From Uranotaenia lowii (lineage: Eukaryota > Arthropoda > Insecta > Diptera > Culicidae), in NCBI RefSeq assembly GCF_029784155.1, contig NC_073691.1:143686461-143750460 (forward strand): DNA of 64,000 nucleotides, given 5' to 3'. Positions 36,257 to 47,077 of this stretch are shown here, piece after piece. The stretch's first letter is position 1; every line of letters starts with the position of its first letter. The translations under genes and the position numbers were made by a program. The notes under the pieces were generated by a model. It made no database searches, was not told the origin of the DNA, and saw only the letters and a list, made by a program, of their open reading frames with translations.

Positions 36257-37930
36257 GGGTAAGTGTTCCTAATGTGGCATGTGTACCTAATGTTAACATA
36301 CTGTTCGATTTTGTCTGTTTTTGACGTTATTTTTCACTTATCACAATTATCAAAAAAAAATGATAATGTAACGGATCATGTGAACTTTCATTTTACAAAC
36401 AAATTAGTTTTCAAACTCACAGGATTTTTCGTAAAATCCGGATTGTTTCAAAGTATGTCCAATTTGAATGGAATTGTTAGCAAATTTCTTAAAAAACACC
36501 TGTTTAGAAATAGAAGATAAAAAGCTGAATTTGTCAACCGTTTTATTTGAAAATTTTCGTCGGATTGTTTTTTATCATGATTTAGGTAATAAGTATGTTA
36601 GAACCATGTTTTTTCGTGTAAAAACTAAAAAAAGCATATGTCCACAATTAGGAACCCTATTTTCAATGTGTTCCTAATTATGGACATAGTCGAAGTTTTC
36701 CAAACTATATCAAAGTCATAGAATGTATTTGAAATAAATTTGATTGATAGAATTGTGTTTTAACATAATTTTCAACGATCTGTTAGAATAAACAGTTTTG
36801 AGCTAATAAAACATGATTTTTTTTTGACTTCAGTATATCTCAAAGCTAAAAATGTTGAAAAAATATTTTCGCCAGGTTGTAAGGAACGCACCATTCGCGA
36901 CAGAGAAGGAAACCATCAATTTACAGAGAGCTTCTTAACGAGAACAGAATCGAAAGGAAAAATTAAAAACAATCTCAATAAAATACGTTGTATAACATCT
37001 TTTGGGGCATCATGCAACACTTTTCAACATCAATGGCTTCTAAAAACCTAATGTCCACTGATAATCCTACCGTTTGTACATCGAAAGTTTTAAGATGGGA
37101 CATCAAATTAACGTAGTCAGAAAAATAATTGGTTCCACCAGTTATTTTTTAAATTACAAAACATACGATTTTCACCCTACTAAGAATGAAAAATCAAACG
37201 AAAAAGTTTGAAAAGTTTTTGACATATTTGTGATGCGTCACACATAAAGCACGATCTGCAGTTATTTTAGATTTTGTTAGAATTCAAGTTTATATTTTTT
37301 CTGTCGAAGATTTTTTTTTAAAGAAAGCATAAGGGTGCTAATACATTTAAAGATAATTCATACTACAAAAATTCTACATCATATCCTAGCATATGGAAAC
37401 AAGATTTAAACTGTGAATCATTGATTTGCATGTCGATGCATTTTAGCGCAGACTGGTAACGGAATTTTAAGAATATTTATTTTTTAAAATTACATGATTG
37501 TCCAAAAAATATTCATACACCAACAGTGTTGATGTATGAGAATAAGTTCCTTATAAAGTTTGTAGGTAATATCACTAAGTCAATCTGTCACATTGTGTAA
37601 AGTTTTTTACGGCATCAAAAATGTAAAAATATCATTGTTTCGAATTTTCTATGAGGTTCAAAAACTTCATAAAGCTCTCTCACGATGTGAGAAACTATGG
37701 CATCATCGTTTTATTATCATTAAATGATAATTTTAATCAATTATATTAAAATAAAAGTTAAATAAGTGTTGTGGTACACAAATGTTGCATCGAATCATGC
37801 TGTTGCATAATGCTCTGTTTGACTGTATCTAATTTGTATCCAATACAATGAATTTTCTACTTTTGAAATATAATGAATTTATGTTAACATTAGGAACATT
37901 TAGTTCCAAATTAGGAACACCGACACACTT
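36257..37930. mobile_element. Inverted-repeat element with GTTCCTAAT-rich ends
   Basis: The left end (36257-36301: GTGTTCCTAAT then TACCTAATGTTAACAT) is mirrored at 37881-37930 (ATGTTAACATTAGGAACA then ATTAGGAACAC). GTTCCTAAT-type motifs recur inside (near 36650 and 36670). A TA lies beside each end, but the outermost bases do not mirror perfectly. There is no coding content. Confidence 0.5.
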
Positions 37931-39665
37931 TATAAAACATGATGTTTTTCGTAAATTAAGGCTTGAAATGATTGTTTCAAACCAAAACCGAGTTCAGAAA
38001 AAAGTTTGGAACTTAGTTGTGGAGTAAAAATCCCTTAAAAAAGCTAAGAAGGATTTCGTGTAAAATGTATCGAAATAATGAAAAACGCAAAGTAAAAAGT
38101 TCTATAAACAAGATAATGATCCTAACCGTAAAAAGTTGGGTTCAACGTAGAACAGTAGGCCAAGGGTCGAAAAAGTAAGACATGTCCTACCTAAGTAGGA
38201 CGTCTGGTAAGCCTATGTAGAGGTGAGTTTTTAAGAAACCATTGAATTTGAAAAGTGCTGCATGTTGCCCCAATTGACGGTATATTCTAATTGAATTTTC
38301 TTTTCTGTCTGGAAATGTTTGCTGTTTGTAAAATTGGAATTTCAAAATCATCAAATATTTGTGAAAGGAGCTTAGAAATCACATGAAAGTATTATTCAAT
38401 TTATATTTGAAGCCAAAATATTTCTAAATTATGTTATATTTGCCCCTAAATTTGTGCAGCATATTTCGATTCATTTTTCGATGATAAATCATTGGAAAAG
38501 TAAGACAAATATTTTATTCATGGTAAATATGAGTTTTTTTTTGCTTTGAAAAATTTTCTAAAAAATCATTAAATGTTTAAGACCTCAAAATAAAGTTTTC
38601 TCACCGACACAGCGTGACGCTTAAGTAGATTTGGTGCACCCACATGAAATACTTCGTGGAAAAATTTCATTTTTTTTTCTCTTGAACTTATTCGGAAAAT
38701 CCAAAAAAAAAATACAGGAAAATCAAACAACCTATAGGGAAATTTTATTACTGATTCTAATATTGACAGGAAAATTGACCACTGTTTTAAGTGCGAGAAG
38801 CAATGTGAGGCAATCGCCCGGGCTCCCGGCTCCAGGGTCCCCCGAGTTAAATTGAAATTTAAATATTACTCTAATCACACTGCTTTAAGCTCTAGAAAAC
38901 TAGGAAAATAAGAAAATCAGAATTAAAAAATTCAATATAACAGGTAAGGGGCTCCCTTGAAATAACATCTCGAATAGTTTCACTCTAATATAAATTAAGG
39001 GGGGCCCCTTGAGTTATATTTTAGCTGAAAAAATTAGTACAATTGTTTAAAAAGACTTGACAATATCTGGCCATTTGATTTTGGTTTTTTTTTCAACATA
39101 AAGTTCAGACAAATCTACGCAGTATTCAGTGATAATTCGAAAAAGTGACTAGAACCACCTAAAATATTCAGCAGCGTTCAAATCGCTTTTCCAACTCCCA
39201 AAAAAAAAAACAAAAACAATTTAAATAAAACACGCACAGAAAAAATGAGCCTAATTTAGACCATAGTTTGCTTTACTTTGAAAACCCGGGTATGTGCGAA
39301 TAAATCCGGGGAACCTAGCATACATAGCCTACAAAAAATAATACATCACTTTCATTTATGTTTTGAATAAAGAAAATATTTCAGGAGTATCCAGTGAATG
39401 ATGCATTATGTTCTGACAAGGAAGTATTTTCCTCCCATTTGAAAAAAATGTAACGGCTTTTACCAGGGATAGATTAACATTTTATTTGATTTGTCAAAAA
39501 TAAAAATACAGAAATTACCAGTTTTTGAAAGAAAATTTTCAGAAGTTTTTAAAAGTGAAGGAAGTTAAGAAAGGCATTTAAAATCCCTATAAATTGTAAG
39601 TTTCCTCGGGCTTTTTGGGAATAAAATTAATAAAACCAGTCAATTTGGAATGCTCACTTCATAAG
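37931..39665. other. AT-rich non-coding DNA with GGGGCCCC-type repeat
   Basis: There is no gene. At 38943-39020 two G/C runs (GGGGCTCCC and GGGGGGCCCC) flank an AT stretch. The same arrangement recurs at 52108-52170 inside the hAT-like element (GGGGCCCCCTTAA and GGGGCCCCTTT with ATTCTAGATATTAATT or CTAATATAAATTAA between). Confidence 0.4.
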
Positions 39666-39669
39666 CATC

Positions 39670-40496
39670 AGTTAGCACGCCTACCCTATTTGGAAAATAT
39701 AAAGATTAGGAAACGAACGCGACTTATACTGCGCGCATTTATTTTACTCGCAACAGCATAAAATTGCCACCCGGTCGGATGATAAACAAAACAGCGACCG
39801 TGAAAATATAAAGATTAGGAAACGAACGCGACTTATGCTGTGCGCATTTATTTTACTCGCGACAGCATAAAATTGCCACTCGGTCAGACGATAAACAAAC
39901 CAGCGACCGAACGCGCATTTTGTTTCGTCTGCCTCAAATCTCTTAGCCCGTGGGAATCGTTATGCTTAATCATTCGCATAACATTCCGATGCTAAGCAAT
40001 AAAAGGGCAGTCAGGAGAGAATACGCCGTTCAGTCCGTCGTATAATCGTTCGTTTAGTCGGTTCGTTACAGTTCATCCCGTCGTTCAGTTCTGTCTGTTA
40101 AGTTTCGTCGTCTGTTAGTGATAACAAGTGAAGAGAAGCTAATCCTTGCAAAAAGTCATTGTGGCATAAAACAGAGACAGATAGGATAAAATGTGCTAAC
40201 AAGTGAAGAGAAACAAATCATTGCAAAAGTCATTGTGACATAAAAAGAAGACAGATAAGATCAAAAGTCCTAACAAGTGAATAGAAGCAAATCATTGTAA
40301 GAAGTCATTGTGAGACAGATAAGGTAAAAAGTGCTAACAAATAAAGCTGAATAAATTAATATAAGTTAAAATACATATGAACCAAGTGTTGTTGTGTAAA
40401 AAAACAGCCGAAAAACCCATCGATTGGTACGCCAATCAAACCTCAGTCAACCGGCGCCCGGAGAATAGGCCCCGGAAAGTAACACAATTCCTAACT
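39670..40496 (+). repeat. Errantivirus 5' LTR (827 bp)
   Basis: It contains a duplicated U3 block of about 110 bp (GAAAATATAAAGATTAGGAA starting near 39692 and again near 39802) and an AATAAAAGGG TATA-like box near 39999. Three diverged units of about 65-75 bp begin TAACAAGTGA between about 40125 and 40340. AATAAA signals lie near 40340-40350. Duplicated U3 blocks in retroviral LTRs often act as enhancers; that role is inferred here. Confidence 0.9.
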
Positions 40497-40508
40497 GGCG
40501 CCCGAAGA
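40496..40508 (+). promoter_or_regulatory. Primer-binding site, tRNA-Lys type
   Basis: TGGCGCCCGAA overlaps the last base of the LTR and matches the complement of a tRNA-Lys 3' end, as used by gypsy and many retroviruses. The match becomes uncertain after about 11 bases. Confidence 0.65.
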
Positions 40509-40649
40509 GCTCGTGTGTAAGCGAGAAAAATCCTAGTGCCCTGCACAAAGAAACAGGAGGTACCCGAAACACTTCCGATCCCGATCCAGGAGACAAGTGG
40601 AGGTTCCGTTAGTAGCGAGCCAGCAAAACCGAGAAGAGCACCACTTCGA

Positions 40650-40661
40650 GAAGAAGTAAGT
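40650..40661 (+). promoter_or_regulatory. Likely splice donor for env mRNA
   Basis: The sequence GAA followed by GTAAGT (GT at 40656-40657) is a strong 5' splice consensus between the primer site and the gag start. Its likely partner is the acceptor at 44903-44904. The leader upstream has no ATG. Confidence 0.55.
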
Positions 40662-40698
40662 AGTCACCCTTCTTTTTCAAAACTAACCAAAGTAGAAA

Positions 40699-43600
40699 AT
40701 GGCCCAATCACTGGAGTCCATCAATAGAGCGATGGTCGCTCTTACCGAAAGAGTAAACGATCTTTCAAGGGTAGTAAACCCTGAAACGGAAAATCAATAC
40801 GAACCCTTCGTTATCAAAAATGAAAGGGGGATTCCAGTAACGGTAACACATAGTGATCCGTTATCATTACTGAAAACTATAAACACTTATGATGGAAACC
40901 CAAATCTATTGAATCATTGGCTATCAAAAGCCAGAAAATTAAACAGCATGTACGAAGCAACGGCTTCAGACACGCATGAAAAACAGGCGAACTACTATAC
41001 ATTCTTATTGGGTCTAGAAACTAAAATTGTTGGCGCAGCACAAGAAGTACTGGCCAAGAACAATTATGAAACAAATTTCAAATTAATGGAGAAGCTTTTG
41101 ATCGACGCATTTGGAAACAAGAAACGGATCGAACATCTGCTATACGAAATAACGATAGCTGAACAGAAAGGACGAACGACGAACGAATTTTATAACCACA
41201 TAAATGATAGGCTGAACCAAATAATCTCATCGACAATTCTGAAATATGGAAGCACAAATGCAGCTCCGCTTATTGAGCAGTATAAGACTCAGGCGATATC
41301 TGCATTCCTAAGAGGGCTTAACGGAATAACCGGGACAATCATAGCCGGTTACCAACCCCAGAGTATGGAGGAGGCACTTCATCATGCATTGACGATAGAC
41401 GCAAACGCGATGATGAAGAGCGACATCTTCTCATCTGCAGGAAGACACTTATCTTCATCTCTGCCAGGAAGAAACCATCAAAGATTCCAGAACCAGTCAA
41501 CATTCAAGAATAATTTTAACAACAATTTACCACCATCGCTTCCCCCACGGAACAATCACAACCAACAGAGGTACCAACAACACAATCAATATAATCGGAT
41601 GAATTCATCGTTTCAACAACAACAGCAAAGACATCAACAACACCGGCAATTTGGAAACCAACAACAGCAACAACAACAGCAACAACAACAGCAGCATCAA
41701 CAGCTGAGTAGGCCAGAGCCGATGGAGGTGGACCAATCAATCCGGTCCAGGCAGGTGAATTATCAAAATAGAAATCAACTCAACTTTTTACAACAAACCG
41801 ATGTAAGTGATGAAATTTGTCAATTATACAAACTAACATATAAAAGTTTACCATATTTGGAGATTGAGGGAGCGAGAAAATTAAGAAAATTTTTAATCGA
41901 TACTGGTTCTGAATTAAATTTTGTAAAACCAGAAATTGTCAATAAAACCTTTAAAGTAAATACAAAATTCCAGGTTGAATCCGTGAATGGTGTCAATGAA
42001 ATAAAGGAATATGCGAATCTGGACATCATTCCATCAATAAATTTTCCTCAAAAATATTATATTTTACCACTCCTGAAAAAATACGACGGTATTATTGGAA
42101 TAAAAACATTGAAGGAAATTGGTGCAATTATAGATACCAATTCAAATTCAATTAAACTTGCAAATAACGAACTGTTCCTAAAATTCGATGACAGATCCAC
42201 AACAACAATTAACACGATTAGAAATGTGCATCTAAACGAAATCGAAAAAAATAAACTCCAGAATGTAATCAACAAACATCCTAGAATTTTCTCAGAAAAT
42301 AACGAACCAATGAAAACAACCCCTGCAAGAATTCGAACAAAGGATGATTTTCCAATCTACACTAAACCATATAATCCTCCACGTGGGTTACAAGATGAAA
42401 TTAATAATCAAATCCAAGAAATGTTGGATAAAGGAATTATAAGAAAGTCTCAATCACCATATAATTCACCCTTGTGGGTCGTCCCTAAAAAAATGGATGC
42501 CAGTGGAGTCCAAAAATACAGAATGGTAGTTGATTACCGGAAATTAAATAACAACACCATTGACTATAAATTTCCAATGCCCGACATCAACAACATTTTG
42601 TCGCAATTAAAAGGGCAGAAATTTTTCACAATCATCGACTTGAAAAGTGGATTTCATCAGATAGAGTTAGATGAAAGGGACATCGAAAAAACCGCTTTTA
42701 GTACTGGAACAAATAAGTTTGAATTTAAAAGACTTTGCTTCGGACTTAAGAACGCACCATCAATTTTTCAAAACGCAGTCAACCAAATTCTTGGAGAACA
42801 TTTAAATAAAATATGCTTTGCATATATTGATGACATTATTATTTATGGAAAAACTCTGGAAGAGCATTTAAAAAATTTGGATAAAGTATTTGAAGTTTTA
42901 GAAAAACACAATGTCATAATTCAAAGTGACAAATGTGAATATTTGAAAACTGAGGTAAAATTTTTGGGACATTTAATTACAGTAGAAGGAATCAAACCAG
43001 ACCCAGAAAAATTAAAAGCATTAATCGATTATCCGGATCCTAAATCTATCAAGGACCTTCGTTCTTTTCTTGGATTTAGTGGATATTACAGAAAATTTAT
43101 CCACAAGTATGCACATATTTGCAAACCTTTAACCAACTATTTAAAGGGTATTGATAACAAAAAAGATAATAATAAGAAAATTGCGTTGACACCAGAAGCA
43201 AGAAAAGCTATTGAAACAATAAAAAATGCTATCTCAGATGATGCAATCTTAGAATATCCAGATTATACAAAAGAATTTTTGTTGACCACCGATGCTAGTA
43301 ACATCGCAATTGGGGCCGTTCTTTCCCAAAAAACAGAGAACGGAGAAAGGCCCATAACGTTTCTTAGCAGAACACTAAGTTCAACTGAACAAGGATATTC
43401 TACCATAGAAAAAGAATTATTAGCGATAAAATGGAGTTTAAAGAACCTAAGAAATTATTTATATGGTCAGAAAATCATAGTTTTCACTGACCATCAACCG
43501 TTGATTTATTCAATATCACAAAATAACGATAACAATAAATTGAGAAGATGGAAGTCGGCCATCGAAAATTATAAAATAGAAATTAAATATAAAAAAGGAA

Positions 43601-44877
43601 CTACTAACGTAGTAGCCGACGCACTGAGTAGGGTATCAGTCAATACTATGACTGCTCATAGTGCCGAAGACTCCGACGAATATTTCTTCCCAAGTTCCCT
43701 CGCACCTATAAACGTATATAAACTGCAAATAATTTATATAGAAGGTGAAAAAGCTTCCTCTATAACTCCGGATGGGAGAAAAAGAATTTATGTGAACTAT
43801 GATGGGAAAACCGATGAACAGATACAGGATGAATTCCTAATGATTATCCAAGAAAAAGTCAAAGTAGGCATAAAGGCCCCTACTAAAATAATATGTTTAT
43901 TACAAGAAACCTTTAAGACACACTTATCTAATGGGAAAACGAAAATCTTTTACGCTCCAATGGAAGTGGAGGAAATATTAGATGAAACCGAACAACTTAA
44001 AAAAGTGAAAGAAATACATGAGTACGCACATCGAAATGCCGCTGAAAATGTTCAACAGGCATTAGAACATTACTACTTTCCAAAAATGAGGAATCTTTTT
44101 GAAAAATTTGTGAAAACTTGTAGAGTTTGCACTTTGCAAAAATATGACAGAAGACCCGTGCAGGAGAAGACAACCAACACACCAATCCCGATGAAAGGCA
44201 CACATCTACATGCCGACTTGGTTTTTATCGGAGATCAAATTGTGTTAAACATAATAGATAAACTGACGAAATATGTAACTTTCCGATTCCTAAGCACGCG
44301 CAACACTCAAGATGTTGAAGAAGCTTTCACAGAGATGCTGAATGAATTCCCTCATGCAAAATTTATAATGACGGATAATGAACCATCGTTTCGAACCCAG
44401 AAAATCCAAATCCTATTTCGGGAATTTGGTATTGAACACACGACAACACCGGTCTATAGGAGTAAGACGAATGGCCAAATCGAAAGGGTACACTCTACCA
44501 TAAGAGAAATCTTACGCTGTACAAAAAAGGATAAAATACCTACAAAATTGGAAATCGCCCGAACCTACAGAAAATATAATCATACTATTCACAAAGTAAC
44601 TGGGCACAAACCGATAGAATTATGGTTCAACAACATACAAGAAACAGAATTGGAAAAACTACAACAACATTACGAGAAACTTATAACCGAAGATTATGCC
44701 AATCTTAAGGAAGGACAAGAAATAATGGAAAAAAATCAGGATTTGGACAAAAATAAGCCTAGATTCAAACCGACGAAAGTCAAAGAGAATTTAAATTCTT
44801 ATGTGATTGATGAAAATAATAGAAAGATCCACAAAACCTTAATTAATTCAAAATCTTTTAAAGAGAATCAAAATTAA
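40699..44877 (+). CDS. gag-pol: Errantivirus Gag-Pol polyprotein, single frame
   Basis: 1392 residues without a stop or frameshift. Residues 1 to about 380 are Gag-like: helical, then asparagine- and glutamine-rich with a polyglutamine run near 325-345. They have no CCHC zinc knuckle. The aspartic protease has D-T-G at 401-403 (LIDTGSELNF). The reverse transcriptase has YRMVVDYRKLN, LKSGFHQIEL, LCFGLKNAPS and the catalytic YIDD at 709-712. RNase H starts at TTDASNIAIGAVLSQ (Asp 865). The integrase has a zinc finger with His 1107, His 1111, Cys 1141 and Cys 1144, and a DD35E core at Asp 1173, Asp 1226 and Glu 1262. In most Drosophila errantiviruses pol follows gag by a -1 frameshift; here both share one frame. 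It encodes the particle and the enzymes for reverse transcription and integration, and every catalytic residue I can check is present. Confidence 0.95.
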   Translation: MAQSLESINRAMVALTERVNDLSRVVNPETENQYEPFVIKNERGIPVTVTHSDPLSLLKTINTYDGNPNLLNHWLSKARKLNSMYEATASDTHEKQANYYTFLLGLETKIVGAAQEVLAKNNYETNFKLMEKLLIDAFGNKKRIEHLLYEITIAEQKGRTTNEFYNHINDRLNQIISSTILKYGSTNAAPLIEQYKTQAISAFLRGLNGITGTIIAGYQPQSMEEALHHALTIDANAMMKSDIFSSAGRHLSSSLPGRNHQRFQNQSTFKNNFNNNLPPSLPPRNNHNQQRYQQHNQYNRMNSSFQQQQQRHQQHRQFGNQQQQQQQQQQQQHQQLSRPEPMEVDQSIRSRQVNYQNRNQLNFLQQTDVSDEICQLYKLTYKSLPYLEIEGARKLRKFLIDTGSELNFVKPEIVNKTFKVNTKFQVESVNGVNEIKEYANLDIIPSINFPQKYYILPLLKKYDGIIGIKTLKEIGAIIDTNSNSIKLANNELFLKFDDRSTTTINTIRNVHLNEIEKNKLQNVINKHPRIFSENNEPMKTTPARIRTKDDFPIYTKPYNPPRGLQDEINNQIQEMLDKGIIRKSQSPYNSPLWVVPKKMDASGVQKYRMVVDYRKLNNNTIDYKFPMPDINNILSQLKGQKFFTIIDLKSGFHQIELDERDIEKTAFSTGTNKFEFKRLCFGLKNAPSIFQNAVNQILGEHLNKICFAYIDDIIIYGKTLEEHLKNLDKVFEVLEKHNVIIQSDKCEYLKTEVKFLGHLITVEGIKPDPEKLKALIDYPDPKSIKDLRSFLGFSGYYRKFIHKYAHICKPLTNYLKGIDNKKDNNKKIALTPEARKAIETIKNAISDDAILEYPDYTKEFLLTTDASNIAIGAVLSQKTENGERPITFLSRTLSSTEQGYSTIEKELLAIKWSLKNLRNYLYGQKIIVFTDHQPLIYSISQNNDNNKLRRWKSAIENYKIEIKYKKGTTNVVADALSRVSVNTMTAHSAEDSDEYFFPSSLAPINVYKLQIIYIEGEKASSITPDGRKRIYVNYDGKTDEQIQDEFLMIIQEKVKVGIKAPTKIICLLQETFKTHLSNGKTKIFYAPMEVEEILDETEQLKKVKEIHEYAHRNAAENVQQALEHYYFPKMRNLFEKFVKTCRVCTLQKYDRRPVQEKTTNTPIPMKGTHLHADLVFIGDQIVLNIIDKLTKYVTFRFLSTRNTQDVEEAFTEMLNEFPHAKFIMTDNEPSFRTQKIQILFREFGIEHTTTPVYRSKTNGQIERVHSTIREILRCTKKDKIPTKLEIARTYRKYNHTIHKVTGHKPIELWFNNIQETELEKLQQHYEKLITEDYANLKEGQEIMEKNQDLDKNKPRFKPTKVKENLNSYVIDENNRKIHKTLINSKSFKENQN

Positions 44878-44888
44878 AATGAACTCCT

Positions 44889-44904
44889 CTTTATCATTTT
44901 TCAG
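44889..44904 (+). promoter_or_regulatory. Likely splice acceptor for env mRNA
   Basis: A pyrimidine-rich run (CTCTTTATCATTTTTCAG) ends in AG at 44903-44904, right after the pol stop. The downstream frame has no ATG of its own at the signal peptide. The exon begins TG, and the donor exon ends in A, so the junction itself could supply the initiation codon. Confidence 0.5.
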
Positions 44905-45261
44905 TGATCTTCATTTGCACAATTTTGATAATTGCCTCGTGCCATGCGCTGGAAATGATCGACCTGACAGACCAGGCTTACATCCTATATGAAGATATGG
45001 AATGCATTGAGTCTAACGGAGAAGTTAGACTGATACATCATGTAGACATAAGCGAACTGAAATTAACGGTTGAAGATTATAAAAACATAATAGAAACACA
45101 TTGTTCAAATTCGACATTTAGTGAAGATTTAAAAAGCAAATTAAATAAAATCGAAGATTTATTTTCAAAAATTCACACACCCAGGGCCAAAAGATGGGAA
45201 GTCTTGGGAACAATATGGAAATGGATAACAGGCTCACCCGATGCTAATGACTTGAGAATGA
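44905..45261 (+). pseudogene. env: Errantivirus env, 5' part (interrupted)
   Basis: This is the N-terminal part of an insect errantivirus envelope glycoprotein. It opens with a hydrophobic signal peptide of about 15 residues (IFICTILIIASCHA) and continues through a surface domain with few cysteines. It reaches a furin-type cleavage site RAKR (45183-45194) followed by WEVLGTIWKWITG, the start of the fusion subunit. Coding then stops making sense at 45262-45265, where a transposon has inserted at TTAA. The frame runs on by chance into the insert and ends at 45383. As it stands the gene encodes only a truncated surface protein. The gag-pol frame upstream is intact, so the copy would be env-defective. 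Confidence 0.85.
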
Positions 45262-45265
45262 TTAA

Positions 45266-47073
45266 CACTAAACATACCGACACTTTGTATATACCTATTC
45301 ATACCGCGAGCGGTCAAATGACGGCTAACACCGTTTTCGCTAAAACTCCTTTGTTTCTCAACCGATTTTCACCAAATTTATAGTTTTGAAAAGCTTTTAA
45401 CTCGACTCAAATATGTTTCTCAGACAATTTTCAGCTACAATCAATGATTTCTAAGTTATTTGAAGTTCAAAAAATTTTTTACGAAAAAACATGCCTCAGA
45501 AAATAGGCTCTAAATCAGTTATAATGTGCTCGAAAAAAATTTCACTTAGTGCCTCAGAAAGCTGAAGTTAGAAGCTATATGTTGCACATAAGAAATATTT
45601 TTTTTAAAATTTCTAAGATCATGGCTACAAAAAATGTACAAAAGTTATGTAAAATCCGTACTTTTCAATCAATCAACCGCCAAACCTGTTCCTGTTACAG
45701 TAGAAAATTTTTAAAAATTGAATTGGAAAGTTGATGTAATTTGTCACATTTTGGCATCTTTAGATTTTTAAAATACGAAATACATAATTTATGACGACTT
45801 TTCAAAGGTAGCTATTTTTCGAACTTTTTATCAATTGAGATTTTCTGAGGCAATCCCTACACCTAAATTCAGCTTTGCACTGGATTTTCAGTATGTTACC
45901 GTAAGGTTTAGGCTTTAAAACTATATGCAAAAGAAAGCAAATTTTATACCGGTTCTAGTGATGTAACTGCATTGGCGGTGCGATGCTTGACAAAAATATA
46001 ATAAATATATTTCTGAATGTAAAACCAGAAAATTTGCGCTAATGCTTGTTTGTTTTTTCGTTTCCTTTCACCCGTCTTCGTGTGCAAAATAGCTTTGGAA
46101 TATTACCACCCACTGCGCCCGTCTGCCAAGCAAGAATTTTCGCTGACTTTTCAAAATTCAGACACTACTCCACTGTTTTATTTATCATATTTTTGTCAAG
46201 CATTGCACCGCCAATGCAGTTACATCACTAGAACCGGTATAAAATTTGCTTTCTTTTGCATATAGTTTTAAAGCCTAAACCTTACGGTAACCTACTGAAA
46301 ATCCAGTGCAAAGCTGAATTTAGGTGTAGGGATTGCCTCAGAAAATCTCAATTGATAAAAAGTTCGAAAAATAGCTACCTTTGAAAAGTCGTCATAAATT
46401 ATGTATTTCGTATTTTAAAAATCTAAAGATGCCAAAATGTGACAAATTACGTCAACTTTCCAATTCAATTTTTAAAAAATTTCTGCTGTAACAGGAACAG
46501 GTTTGGCGGTTGATTGATTGAAAAGTACGGGTTTTACACAACTTTTGTACATTTTTTGTAGCCATGATCTTAGAATTTTTTTAAAAAAATATTTCATTTG
46601 TGCAACTTATAGCTTCTAACTTCAGCTTTTTGAGGCACTAAGTGAAATTTTTTCGAGCTCTTTATAACTAATTTACAGCCTATTTTCTGAGGCATGTTTT
46701 ATCATAAATTTTTTTTTGAACTTCAAATAACTTAGGAATCTTTGATTTTAGCTGAAAATTGTCTGAGAAACATATTTGAGTCGAGTTATAAGCTTTTCAA
46801 AACTATAAATTTCGTGTAAATCGGTTGAAAAACAAGGGAGTTTTAGCGAAAACGGTGTTTGCCGTCATTTGACCGCTCGCGGTATGAATAGGTATACCTC
46901 ATGCGTTATTCGAAAACCGCAATACTTAAAAAAAAATTAAAAACGCAAAAATACTTGCATTTCGTAAATAAAAAAAGTCCTGTCGTTAAATTTACGAAAA
47001 AACATTTATATAAGGCGTAATCATCGTTTAAAGTTCAAAAACCGTCATTTGACTGCCTCCGGTACGTTTAGTG
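45266..47073. mobile_element. TTAA-flanked hairpin transposon within env
   Basis: The ends CACTAAACATACCG and CGGTACGTTTAGTG mirror one another, and each is flanked by TTAA (45262-45265 and 47074-47077), the piggyBac-type target duplication. Inside the ends, two arms of about 700 bp (about 45295-46005 and 46180-46900) are inverted copies of each other with scattered mismatches around a 175-bp centre. There is no transposase frame. It would have been moved in trans. A transcript through it would fold into a very long hairpin. Confidence 0.9.
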
Positions 47074-47077
47074 TTAA

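Noticed and set aside
40536..40727. Short ORF upstream of gag as a leader protein
   Set aside because: It starts only with a non-ATG codon and overlaps the gag start; more likely untranslated leader containing the splice donor.
45266..45383. C-terminal extension of the env 5' frame
   Set aside because: It is transposon sequence read by chance until the first stop.
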